A stretch of DNA of 64,000 nt, from IMG/VR virus record IMGVR_UViG_3300032214_000566, positions 32,881-96,880 of that record. One strand, 5' to 3'. Under the pieces are notes generated by a model, which saw only the letters and a program-made list of their open reading frames with translations, was not told the origin of the DNA and searched no databases. The stretch is from a virus. Made by a program: the position numbers and the translations under genes. This document shows, piece by piece, positions 25,931-36,500 of this stretch; the stretch's first letter is position 1; each line of letters starts with the position of its first letter.

Positions 25931-28921
25931 CTAAGAACACTCTACACTAACGTCGATAGAAATGTCTAAGTTTAATGTGTTATTCATAAAATCATCATAA
26001 CAAGTAGTGTTGTAAATAGTTAGAACACCACCCACAAATGAGTAATCTAATCCTTGTTGGTATAAAGTCGATAATGACGAGTCAATGGCATTTATTACCA
26101 TATCATAAGTTAAAGATGACCCATCTAACTGACTCAAGGCGTTTGTACCGTCACCAATAAAGAATTGTTGATTAATTAATGTTTGTTCAACACCTGTTAT
26201 ATTATTAATCATAGATAGCTCAACATACCAAGTCGATACTACCGTATTGTTATTACATTGTGCAGGGTCTATACCTTGTCCAACGATTGTATTATATATT
26301 TCAGTACCTAAAATAGTTATAGGGTCAAAGAAAGGTAAAGTACTTGTTATTGATTGGTCATTACAATCTAAAGCACCTGCGGAACCTTCAAATGAAGACG
26401 TAATTTCAGGATTAGGTCCGATATCAGTACACCCTCTTTGTCTTTTCCATGCCACTTTTTGTCTATGGAATATAGAATTATCCATTTTTTGACCTGTGTT
26501 CCATATTGTGGTTGCAGGTACGAATTGTTCTGTTAATCTAACCCAATAATCACCAAGACCCAACGTATAATCTATCATTTTTTGATAGGTAAAGTCATTA
26601 AATGGTAAGGTCGTGTTTTGAGTAGTTTCTAAATACTTCCAAAAAATATATTGTAAGGTTGGATATCCACCTGTTTTACCGTCAAAAATATATTGTCTAT
26701 TTCTAACATTAATTAAATTATTATAGAATGACTGTGCAAACTCCAAGAATGTTTTTTGATTTGGTTTAGGATTAATGTATGTCCAATCAACATTACCAGG
26801 TGATGGGTATGGTGATGTAAGTCCTGTGTTTGGTATAGGATAACCATATTTAGAGGACATCTCCCATATATCATATGTAATACCTTGACCCATGTTAAGG
26901 TATAATTCCATATTTTTAACGTTAATCGCTAAACTATCATTTTCAATTAAATAATTTGTTTCAGATAAATTTTGAGTACTTTTTCTTTTACCCACATCTT
27001 CAACTTTCCAAGATTTTACATTGTCTATTGTTCTGGTTAACCCATAACCTAAATCTAAAAAAGGAAACTTAATGTACCTATCCAAATACTCTTGACCGTA
27101 TGTGAATGGTAATAGTTGTGAACTAAATACAGGTATTTGTGAATTAAGTTCAGATGTTGAAAATTGTATAACTTCAGGTGATCTATGCTCGGGAGTCGCC
27201 TCAAACCAACCCGCACCTTTTTGGAAAAAATAATCCTCCGTGAACACGGGACTTTCAGGATACCCATCAAGTAATGAAATAGCATAATCAGCAAGTGTAG
27301 TTCCAACTGACACTAATCTAGAATTAGCAGTAAATCCTGTATATGTTACACCTTGTATTGAGAATGTGTTTGCAGTATCATAAGATGTTATCTTATCTAT
27401 TTTAGTTCCTCCAGAAATTTGAGCAAATTGATTAGTAAATTCGTCTACTGAAATTTTTTGGTCAGCAATATAGATATACTCATTGAACTCTATTAGTTGC
27501 TCGGGAGCACCTATTAACCTTAGAATATATTCTATAGATTGTCTTGTACCTTTTGATTTATAAAGGAATGCAGAATTTAAAATTAGATTTCTAAAATACT
27601 GATAATTAATCTCAGCAGGTGTTTGTTCTTTAGATTGACCAGGATATATCACATCATTAGTTGTGGTATATATTGTGTTTAATAAATCGTCATTCGTGAT
27701 TGGTGAAATTGCAGTTTTCCAACCTAAAGTTTCCGCCAAATTTGAGAGTAACTCCGATGGTATATCATTACCCACAATATAATTAACCGAATTCATGTTC
27801 GCTAATGAGTCTATAAATTTCTTGGTCTCGTCAAAACTTCTACCATAAATCTGTAAAACCTTTTCAATTTTTTGGTCAGGTGTGTCGAACTCTTTTAAAC
27901 TTCCTGAAGTTAAAAATCTACTTAATAAATTTGTTTTATATTCATCAAGTTTTTCGGCAATTGTTTGTATATTTGTTAAATAATTATCAAAGTTAGCCGT
28001 AGAAATGTCTAAATTCCAAAAACCATCAGTTTGCCAAGTTAATAATTTGGTTATCATAATGTAGTTACCGTCACTGTCGTAGTCAGGGTATTGGAACTTA
28101 GATGTGTATTTAGGATAAACGTTTCTATTTAAAATGTAATCTTCAACCTCATCAAATGAGTCTTGGAATATCTGTTCAGTAACTAAATTATTAGGTTTTA
28201 ATAAAATAGATTGTACTGTATTTGATGACGTAAACGGTTTCCCTTCAACGATTATATTAATCGTACCAGCAGTTAATGATGTTGTAGGTTCAAAATCCGT
28301 TATTTTATATTCCGTTGTTAAGTCATTAGTATATAACGAATAACTTCTAAAATATGTCGTTAAATTTCTGTATTTATTAACTTTATACGGTCTTACCTGA
28401 ATGTTAAGTGTCGCGTTTGTAGTATAATCAATATCAAAAGGATTTTTAAAAAATTGTACATCAACATCAAAAGAAGTTTCATTTTCAACCGGATCGTAAA
28501 CAATATTAAATGCGGTATATCCCGTACTCAAACTATAATTCTGTTGGTCTATTTGTATTGCCGCAGGAAAATTATTAATTACTTTAGTTATGGATGCCGA
28601 TAATCTTTTTTGTAATGAACCATAAAGAGAAAAACTTGTAATTTGTGCTAAATCAAAATTAGGGTAAACTTTAAAGTTTTTTTCTATTATTTTTTTAGCT
28701 TCAGCAACATCAGTTATATTTAAAGTATCTAACGTATAGGGATCAGAAAACACACCAGTGTCAAATGTTCTATCTATTTTTTCGTATATAGCACTTGTAA
28801 ATTGAAAATTACCTTGTGTCAGACCTCCTCCATTAACGACTTGGAACCCTACCAAATCATCGGAAAACGTACCTGACCCTACAGGTGCCGGTGATGGACA
28901 TATGTATTTAGTAACTGCCAT
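25931..28921 (-). CDS. Baseplate wedge/tail protein, gp7 or gpI-like candidate
   Basis: 996 residues. A large first part rich in beta strands and Asn/Tyr precedes a helical segment, NYQYFRNLILNSAFLY then KSKGTRQSIEYILRLIGAP near residue 456. This recalls the KGT...LG signature of P2 tail protein I, which follows gpW (gp25) and gpJ (gp6) in P2 baseplate operons. A final domain (~850-996) ends LNLDISIDVSVEC, resembling a segment of the 889-aa fibre encoded immediately downstream. The gene overlaps its upstream neighbour by one base. I infer a wedge-to-fibre connector role; there is no enzymatic motif. Confidence 0.6.
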   Translation of the reverse strand: MAVTKYICPSPAPVGSGTFSDDLVGFQVVNGGGLTQGNFQFTSAIYEKIDRTFDTGVFSDPYTLDTLNITDVAEAKKIIEKNFKVYPNFDLAQITSFSLYGSLQKRLSASITKVINNFPAAIQIDQQNYSLSTGYTAFNIVYDPVENETSFDVDVQFFKNPFDIDYTTNATLNIQVRPYKVNKYRNLTTYFRSYSLYTNDLTTEYKITDFEPTTSLTAGTINIIVEGKPFTSSNTVQSILLKPNNLVTEQIFQDSFDEVEDYILNRNVYPKYTSKFQYPDYDSDGNYIMITKLLTWQTDGFWNLDISTANFDNYLTNIQTIAEKLDEYKTNLLSRFLTSGSLKEFDTPDQKIEKVLQIYGRSFDETKKFIDSLANMNSVNYIVGNDIPSELLSNLAETLGWKTAISPITNDDLLNTIYTTTNDVIYPGQSKEQTPAEINYQYFRNLILNSAFLYKSKGTRQSIEYILRLIGAPEQLIEFNEYIYIADQKISVDEFTNQFAQISGGTKIDKITSYDTANTFSIQGVTYTGFTANSRLVSVGTTLADYAISLLDGYPESPVFTEDYFFQKGAGWFEATPEHRSPEVIQFSTSELNSQIPVFSSQLLPFTYGQEYLDRYIKFPFLDLGYGLTRTIDNVKSWKVEDVGKRKSTQNLSETNYLIENDSLAINVKNMELYLNMGQGITYDIWEMSSKYGYPIPNTGLTSPYPSPGNVDWTYINPKPNQKTFLEFAQSFYNNLINVRNRQYIFDGKTGGYPTLQYIFWKYLETTQNTTLPFNDFTYQKMIDYTLGLGDYWVRLTEQFVPATTIWNTGQKMDNSIFHRQKVAWKRQRGCTDIGPNPEITSSFEGSAGALDCNDQSITSTLPFFDPITILGTEIYNTIVGQGIDPAQCNNNTVVSTWYVELSMINNITGVEQTLINQQFFIGDGTNALSQLDGSSLTYDMVINAIDSSLSTLYQQGLDYSFVGGVLTIYNTTCYDDFMNNTLNLDISIDVSVECS

Positions 28922-29829
28922 TAACTAATTATGTTTGTAAAGTTTTTACTGAAGTCTATATTAGTACCTCTATCTTGTCTAACCTCATACAATAATTCAT
29001 TAAAGTTATCTCTAACTTCAAATAAGTTATATTGTTTATAAATGTTACCCGCAGTATCATATAACGTATATACACCATCATCAATACTTTTAGTTTGGTT
29101 ACCATAAAGGGCAATTGCTAACGTATCAATATCATAATTAGATATTTGAATATCCAAAGTAACAGGATTAAAGAATGTGTTAGTAATAATAATATTTTGA
29201 TTTGGTTGTCCAATAAATGGTGTCGCATTTGGTTTATTCGTAGGTGATGATGATGGTGATAAAGTACAAAATACTAAATTACTTGACCCTTCAGTATACC
29301 TATAACGAATAGTTTTTTGTGATGTATTTGTTTGGTTAGTTACAACAGGTTCGCAGAAAAATGCAGAAGTCACTATTCTAAAAAAATTAGGTATTTTTGT
29401 TCCGTCTGAATTTAAATACTCAACTCTAAACCCAACAAGACCTTGGTTAACGAATTTATTCCTATATTGTTGTGGTACATTATTAACGTCTATCACTATA
29501 CCTTTAACATTCGGTAAAGCAGATAAAACCCCACAATCGGTAATTTTAGTTCTAATCTCAGCAGGTCTAACATACAACGTATATATACCAACAGCATTAA
29601 ACTCAGTTGCCGGTAATTTGAGGTTGTACAAACCACCTAATATTTCAACATTTTTTTTACCACCAGTAGAATCATTATGATAATATGGTGTAAGTAATGT
29701 TGCCGCATTTAATTTTTTAAGTGTAAAATTAGTGGTTACGTCTCGGGAAGGAGTATAATGTAATATAATCTCCACATCCTGTGGTGAAACGTCCGCTGGT
29801 CTTACTGTTCCGTATGCTCCTAAAGCCAT
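28921..29829 (-). CDS. Hypothetical tail/baseplate-associated protein
   Basis: 302 residues, beta-rich, no recognised family. Features seen: VRPADVSPQDVEIILHYTPS near the start, YTLYVRPAEIRTKITDCG, FRVEYLNSDGTKIPNFFRIV, and a helical end ELLYEVRQDRGTNI. It lies between a PKD-containing protein and the wedge-like protein, all in one direction, so a structural role is likely. A TATTTAT element lies 14 bases upstream of its ATG. Confidence 0.6.
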   Translation of the reverse strand: MALGAYGTVRPADVSPQDVEIILHYTPSRDVTTNFTLKKLNAATLLTPYYHNDSTGGKKNVEILGGLYNLKLPATEFNAVGIYTLYVRPAEIRTKITDCGVLSALPNVKGIVIDVNNVPQQYRNKFVNQGLVGFRVEYLNSDGTKIPNFFRIVTSAFFCEPVVTNQTNTSQKTIRYRYTEGSSNLVFCTLSPSSSPTNKPNATPFIGQPNQNIIITNTFFNPVTLDIQISNYDIDTLAIALYGNQTKSIDDGVYTLYDTAGNIYKQYNLFEVRDNFNELLYEVRQDRGTNIDFSKNFTNIIS

Positions 29830-29842
29830 TTGTTTTTTATTT

Positions 29843-29849
29843 ATAAATA
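29843..29849 (-). promoter_or_regulatory. Candidate late-promoter element AACTATTTAT
   Basis: Minus-strand AACTATTTAT with its TATTTAT core ending 14 bases before the ATG at 29829. The same 10-mer precedes the 1802-aa gene and the gp25 gene. Confidence 0.45.
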
Positions 29850-29864
29850 GTTTATGACACTTTT

Positions 29865-30947
29865 TTAAGCAGTGTTAATTTTATAATATCCGTAACCATA
29901 TTTAACAAGGTCACCTATATTATCCACTTCATTAAGTCTTTGTAAAGGCTCAAAAGCCGAATACTGACCTCTTTCAACAACAATATCCGATTGTACTTCA
30001 GGATCCATTACAAAATCCAACAAATATTCATTTTTAGTCAATGCTGAAACCACAATATCATTATCTGTAATTCCTGAAGACCCAACAACATAATATGTTT
30101 TCCCGTCATTGGTGTCAAAGTACTCAATGTTATTAATAGTATACGCAGTATATTCATTTGTAATTTGACTAACATAACCTATAGAACCATTTGATAGTGA
30201 CATGATATAACCGACTGTGAATGGTTGTGGTCCCCATCTTCTTAATAATTCTAATTGTGAATTAGTATATCCAGAAACAGGGAATGGGATAGTTGTATAT
30301 GTACTTGATATCTGTGATTGTACATTATTTTCAGAGTCACCTGTAAAGATAAAATCTAAACTTAATTGTGTCCCTGACCAACTACCTCCTTGTGGTGTGA
30401 AAGTTATCCCACCTAATGGGTTGGTTATTGTTATACCTGTAAATGGTACTGAAACCGGTTTTTGGACCGTAGTTGTACCCCAAATATTTGTTTGTGATAA
30501 AGTTATTGTATAATTTTCAGGGTTAGACGCATAGATATGACTTTGGATTGTATTACCTAAAGTTAAACTAGGTCCTGTAGATCCGTCACCCCAATTAATT
30601 ACGTATTCAGATTGTTGTAAATAATTTTGGAAATTGTAACTGGCAGTATTATAGACATATACTTTATATTGGTTAATCGGGTCTCCTGATATTACGAAGT
30701 TAGTTACAACATCTATTTGGTCAATATACCCATCAAATGTAGAATAATAACCAATATCATTAATGTTTTGTGTAAACATAATAGGTATCGTTAATCCCGT
30801 TAATAACGAACCCCCATTTGTACCACCGCTAAGGACGTAACTTAATCCTGAATAAACATCAAACGTATTTGTTTGGTATGTCTCTAAGAACAAGTCGTCA
30901 TTTAAAACTTCCGGTGAAATTACTATATTTATTTTTTCAGGTGTCAT
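29865..30947 (-). CDS. Tail-associated protein with PKD-like domain
   Basis: 360 residues. A PKD-type Ig-like domain is visible around 130-185: YVINWGDGSTGPS (the WGDG core), then IQSHIYASNPENYTITL and an ending like VQKPVSV. The remainder is beta-rich with no other recognised domain. PKD domains usually mediate extracellular carbohydrate or protein contact. The start codon overlaps the end of the upstream gene by one base. It probably decorates the baseplate or links fibres (inference). Confidence 0.65.
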   Translation of the reverse strand: MTPEKINIVISPEVLNDDLFLETYQTNTFDVYSGLSYVLSGGTNGGSLLTGLTIPIMFTQNINDIGYYSTFDGYIDQIDVVTNFVISGDPINQYKVYVYNTASYNFQNYLQQSEYVINWGDGSTGPSLTLGNTIQSHIYASNPENYTITLSQTNIWGTTTVQKPVSVPFTGITITNPLGGITFTPQGGSWSGTQLSLDFIFTGDSENNVQSQISSTYTTIPFPVSGYTNSQLELLRRWGPQPFTVGYIMSLSNGSIGYVSQITNEYTAYTINNIEYFDTNDGKTYYVVGSSGITDNDIVVSALTKNEYLLDFVMDPEVQSDIVVERGQYSAFEPLQRLNEVDNIGDLVKYGYGYYKINTA

Positions 30948-31852
30948 TAAGGATTAACATATTCGTACCATTTTATCGGGGAATTAACAGTTCCCACTCT
31001 TGTAAGATTACCCACTTGAGGTTCATAAAAAACCTCATACTCAAAGGTCCCATAATTTAACTTATATTTGTAATAGAATGTTTTTTGTTTGTCTACGTTA
31101 AATCTTGATGCACCTGTAAAATTAGATTGGGGGACATTCATTAATCTAACAAATTGTCCTTTTTTAGCATTAAAGAATTTAGCACTAACATAGAACTCAT
31201 CAATATTAAGGTAACTTTTATCTTTTAAGAAATAGATAAAAAACCCTTCTTTATCAGCACCAGCATAATCCAATTTAAATTTAGGTTTTTTAACCATCAC
31301 ATTTATTGGGAAGTTAACACTGCCAATAGTCCCCGGTTCTTTTAATCCTTGTTGTGTTGGTAATATAACCGTTAAAAGTATTTTTTGACTTTCGGATTGA
31401 TTCGTGTCGTAAAAATCTAACTTAAAAAAACTACCTTTAAATGAGTTTGCAAAATAATATATTTCTGAATCAGTAAAAGACGCATTTTCATAATCAATCG
31501 CCCAATTACTTAATGTTGCACCACTAATTGGTGATAAGTAATCAAAGAAATTGAATTCATAGTTTATGTCAGTAACCTTAGTTGTGGTTGTCGTAATAAT
31601 ATTACCCACTGTCGGTGGTCCAGAAAAGCTAGGTATTATTATTTGAGTCGTACCTGTAGTTAAGTAATTCCACTCGGCATGTGCAAATTTTGTACTTTCA
31701 AAATCTTGTGGTGGGTTAATAATTTGTTCTAAAACCTCACTCTCATATAACTCAATACTCTGAGTCCTACCCTCAAAATCGAAATCAATTTCTAACGGTA
31801 TATTAAGAAACCCATCCTCAGTTTTTACTATCCCTAAAAATTTATCATTCAC
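30947..31852 (-). CDS. Hypothetical tail/baseplate-associated protein
   Basis: 301 residues, no recognised domain. It contains beta-rich segments such as IPLEIDFDFEGRTQSIELYE, SFFKLDFYDTNQSESQKIL and FYVSAKFFNAKKGQFVRL. It overlaps its upstream neighbour by 8 bases and its downstream neighbour by 1, consistent with a co-translated structural operon between the 1802-aa protein and the fibre genes. Confidence 0.6.
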   Translation of the reverse strand: MNDKFLGIVKTEDGFLNIPLEIDFDFEGRTQSIELYESEVLEQIINPPQDFESTKFAHAEWNYLTTGTTQIIIPSFSGPPTVGNIITTTTTKVTDINYEFNFFDYLSPISGATLSNWAIDYENASFTDSEIYYFANSFKGSFFKLDFYDTNQSESQKILLTVILPTQQGLKEPGTIGSVNFPINVMVKKPKFKLDYAGADKEGFFIYFLKDKSYLNIDEFYVSAKFFNAKKGQFVRLMNVPQSNFTGASRFNVDKQKTFYYKYKLNYGTFEYEVFYEPQVGNLTRVGTVNSPIKWYEYVNP

Positions 31853-33557
31853 AATTATCAGTAATTGGGTCGTTTATTATTGTTGTTTCAACATTACTTA
31901 CATTACGTTTCATAGGGTATTGTATAAACACAATCTCTTTAAAAGGATAATGAGCATCATTAATAAATGGTATGTTAAGTCCTAAATTATTACTATCTAT
32001 ATAACCATAACTATATATGTCTCTCCAAATAAACGTCTGTGTGTTGTTAGAAAAATAAGAATAAAATGGGGCTTGGTCGATTTCGGTTAACCTAGCAGAC
32101 TCTATGTAATCACTATAAACCCTAATAGGAATAGAATAATGTGGTTTATAAGCGTATCCAGAAGGTAAGTTAGTATTACCCGAAGTTTGCACATCTAAAA
32201 ATAATATAGGATTAATTGAATACTTGTGGAATAATGGAGACAAAACGTATTCTTTTTGTTCGATATCATTGTATTCGCAAAAATCACCTTTTATGATGTC
32301 ACCGACATTTAATTCTTTGTTATAATAAAAATTGTTGTTTTGTTCAGAATAAACCCCATACGGTATATTATCTTTATTATTTGTTGATTGTTTATTCCAC
32401 CAATTATCAATAGTATTTTTTAAGAAGTTAAATTCCCACCCGATTTCTAAAGCACTTGATTGGTTAGGGTTTGGTTTATTAAACCAACCCATGTAACCTT
32501 TATTAACTATGGTAAAAAATAATTCACTAATAGGTTTACCATTATTATCTATTAAATTTTGGATGTTAATATCTTTATTCACTGAAAATCCATATGATTG
32601 TGTTCCCGTCTTAACGGAAACTCTTTGTACTTGATTGGGGGTAATTGCTGAAAACTCCAATTTTCTTTTTACAGGGAACGGGTTATTTTCAAAACCTAAT
32701 TTAGTAACGAAAGTCTCGTCGTCATTAGTAAGTATTTTATGTAACCTAACATAATATCTTGATTTAGTTTCAGCACTATTAGTGATATTAATAATTCTTT
32801 TGAAGTTACCATACCTTCCATCATAAACATCATTACTACTGAAAAGTAAATTAAAGATGGTAAATACTTTCTCCTCTGAACGATAGTCACCATCACCCAA
32901 AGTAAAAACTTGGAATCGGTATTTGTTATTAATACTTGTGGTTAACTCGACCCATTGACCAACTTGTAGATTATGATTAGTCGCACAATAAAAATATACA
33001 ACCGATTTACCATTTGTTGTTCCGGTACCCATAACAAATGGTATACCACTGGCAACATTAAAAGACTGGTTGGTTACGTTAAATTTTTCACTTTTATATG
33101 ACATCGTTTGGGCTGTCGTACTACTATAAGCATATGATGTATAAAAAGACCAATTATATGTTGATGCACTTTTTGGTTTAAAATCTACGTGCCCCGTTAT
33201 ACCGCTAGTTCTTATTAAACTAAATTCGTCATACTGAGGAAATCCAGACCAAACATTAGTATTTATTGATATTTCCGGATTTAAATAATATAAACTATTT
33301 TTAAATGGGGTGTAATTTGTTTTACCTGATATCGCATTATTAAATATATTAACTATTTTACCATTTAATCTAAATGTGTTTGATGCTTGTCTTTCACTAT
33401 CAAAAACATTATTTAAACTAACGATAGATGACCTATCACCTTGTACCAAACTCCTTTGTTGTCCGAATAAGGGTAACTGAATTTGTTCATCAACTGTTGT
33501 AGATGCCGCATATCTTTTGGACCCTAAAACTATTCTTATCTCATCCTGTTTTCTCAT
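31845..33557 (-). CDS. Hypothetical tail/baseplate-associated protein
   Basis: 570 residues with no recognised family. Rich in Asn, Tyr, Phe and Ser. The N-terminus (MRKQDEIRIVLGSKRYAAST) is short and charged and the rest appears beta-rich, e.g. IVNIFNNAISGKTNYTPF and YAYKPHYSIPIRVYSDYI. It follows the 1802-aa gene by 2 bases and overlaps the next gene by 8. A structural baseplate component is inferred from context only. Confidence 0.6.
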   Translation of the reverse strand: MRKQDEIRIVLGSKRYAASTTVDEQIQLPLFGQQRSLVQGDRSSIVSLNNVFDSERQASNTFRLNGKIVNIFNNAISGKTNYTPFKNSLYYLNPEISINTNVWSGFPQYDEFSLIRTSGITGHVDFKPKSASTYNWSFYTSYAYSSTTAQTMSYKSEKFNVTNQSFNVASGIPFVMGTGTTNGKSVVYFYCATNHNLQVGQWVELTTSINNKYRFQVFTLGDGDYRSEEKVFTIFNLLFSSNDVYDGRYGNFKRIINITNSAETKSRYYVRLHKILTNDDETFVTKLGFENNPFPVKRKLEFSAITPNQVQRVSVKTGTQSYGFSVNKDINIQNLIDNNGKPISELFFTIVNKGYMGWFNKPNPNQSSALEIGWEFNFLKNTIDNWWNKQSTNNKDNIPYGVYSEQNNNFYYNKELNVGDIIKGDFCEYNDIEQKEYVLSPLFHKYSINPILFLDVQTSGNTNLPSGYAYKPHYSIPIRVYSDYIESARLTEIDQAPFYSYFSNNTQTFIWRDIYSYGYIDSNNLGLNIPFINDAHYPFKEIVFIQYPMKRNVSNVETTIINDPITDNCE

Positions 33558-33559
33558 TA

Positions 33560-36500
33560 TTAAGAAATAATATATTTGGTTATGTATCTATTAAGTGCAG
33601 TTTTACCTTTACCTAACCCAAAGTAAAAATGGTAAGGTGCCCCAACAACAAACCTATCACTTGTTTGATTATTAGATGGTGCGAAAGTAGGTATACCTGT
33701 ATTTGTATAGTTATAAATATACCCCTTTTGTGGTCCATTTGTTGCTTGAAAATAATCAGTATTTGAAAAAGCCATTTGTTGGTATGGGACAGAATAATAT
33801 TTATTATTTGAATCATAAGTCGTCCACCAATCGTTATCTTGACTACCTAATATTGTTTGAGGTATGTTATTACTATCTTTTTTCCACTTATACATCGGAA
33901 CTACTTGTGTTTTTGGGTATCCAACTGTTTGTGTTGTGGTACCAAATGTTATAGTTCCTGGTGTTAACATTATTCGATTTTCAGTTATGGCGGAAAATAA
34001 AGCACCTATCAATGGTCCGTCATTGGTGTTTGGCGCCAAATAGATATCATTATCGTCATAGAACTCATCAGTGAATGGTAAAACACCATATTCAGAATTA
34101 ATGCTAAACATTTGTGCAACATCACCATCAATCCTATCTTGAGTACGACTAAATAAACTATTTATGGACGCATCCCCACTACCCGCAAGTTGTTGACCGA
34201 AGGACGTAGATAATAGTCTAGATAATAAAAAGAATAATAATATATCGCTTGTCTCATTATAACTTGTACTTTTCATCGTATCCACCAAATAACCCTCCAA
34301 TTGTGGGTTAAGACATATTTCTTTCGCAAATTGGTCTCTAGGTCCTAAATCCATAATAGTGGTTGGGAAGTATAGATTTTTATCGTTCATTCCTCCGTAA
34401 TCAGCATCAACCCATTGGTTGTTCAATGGATTTCTTTTTCTTGGTTTTTGCCCAACGAATCCACCAATAGTGGCATCATAAGGTGTCGACCTATAAAAGA
34501 ATGAAAATCTACTCTTATCATAATATATTGGCCCCTGGTTTGTTGTGATTGGAACTAAAAGCCCATCATTAGCTCCACAGAATTTATATTTTTTAACATT
34601 ACCAACCGCATCATAAACCGTCTTTTTTCTAAATGAAAATGCATATAACGTACCATTAACCCAATTGTTTTGGAAAACGTGACTTATAATACCTCTACAG
34701 GCACCAAATGAAAATCTAAATCTAGCCTTCCATTCAACAAAATATTTAATATCGTCAGGTATAGTTTTTATTAATTCATCCTGAACAAAATAATAACACC
34801 CACCTCTAACTCTTTGTTTTTGTATGTTACCTGTAAAATTCTCAGGACATGGGTCATCAACACCAAAAGTCTCACCACTACCCGAATAACAGGACAACAA
34901 AGTCATATTTTCACATGCTAAACTTCCAAGTACCGCATCACTAACACCTGTACCACTATCTTGCAAATCTTGCAGATTATTTGTTTGGTCTGTGGGTTGT
35001 AAAGCAACAACAGGTAAATCAATTATATCACCAGTCTCAGTTAACTTATACATTAAAAAATTATCATTTAAATGTAGAGAATACGATGTATTACCGGAAA
35101 CTTCTGTAATATCCGAAGTCGGTAACCTATCAGATCTTAATAAAAGTCTTGTAGATGAGTTCATCGTAATATTAGGTAAGGTATCTAAATGATATGCTGG
35201 TGAAAAAACTCGACTTAATCTCGATGCCGCTTGTAAAGGCATGTAAGTCCCTTGTACTTCAGCACCCGCAAAAAATGTACCACCCTCGATGTTACCTTGG
35301 GGTGATGTTTGGCATGCCGGTTGAGTTCCACCTCCACCGACACCTTGCCAAGTTCCCTGACAGACTTCTAAATCAATTACAACACCACTACTATCTATTT
35401 GTGCCGCAATAGCAACTAACCAAGTTGGGGCCCCTGTTTGTGGATTCACCGCTTGGTATTGTATAACTCTCCACGTATATGTGTTCGTAATCGGATTAAT
35501 AGTACCAACTACAGGTATAGTACAAGCAACATTCGTATATAAAACTTGTCCAGTTTGAATACTCGCAACTGTTGTAAAGAAACTAGGTCCACCTGTCGAT
35601 ATGTTTTCACAAGCACCAACATTACCATTAGCACAAGGTATACCCGCAGGAACATTCTGACAAGTACCAACACTATAATTACCCATGACCGATTGACCTT
35701 CAGCATTATTTCTAAACGCCCAAGTCGAATTACTCGCCAACCATTGATATGTTGTGGTTCCAGGGTTAGCCGCGTTAACTATTGAGCTCCCATATTGAAA
35801 TCCTATAGTACTTTTACCTAACTGAGGACCATTACATGCAATGTCGCTATAAACACCAGCAGGTGATGTGTAAGCCTGTAACGTACTAACATCCCCTGGA
35901 AATGCGGTGTAAGTTGATCTAGATTTATCTGTGGAATTATAATATTTAGCAACGTTATTTGTAAATGCGGTAAAGGACCCAGCACCTAATGTAAATGAAA
36001 ACGGTTGATAATATGGGGCATTTTGTGAGTTTAAAACACTGTGTGTTTGTGGAGTTACATATCCTGACCTCCAAGTTAAGTTGTTAATGGCACTATTAGC
36101 AGTTGGCTGTATTGGTATATTTAAATGGTAACTTCCCTCCACTATAGGTCCCTGATTAAATCCATAACCAAAAAGCATGGATAGGTCATATTTTATATTT
36201 TGTCTCTCAGTATATGGGTCAACACCTCGAGTTAAGAATATAATTTCTTGATTTTGGTAGTTATCATAAAAACTAAATGGTTTTTTGTACCAAGCGGTTT
36301 GTCCAGGAGGGACAGGTATTGGTTCGTTGTATCTAACTCTTTGTGATTTATTATATAAATACTTATTTAATAATCCGTTAGGGTTATTAAAGTTAGTTAA
36401 TCCTGAAAATTGGTAAGCGGTCCCACCAGTAATTACTTGGAAATATTCATTACCTGCCGGAAAATCATAAGTTTTCGTCCCACCAGTAATTCTTAATTTT

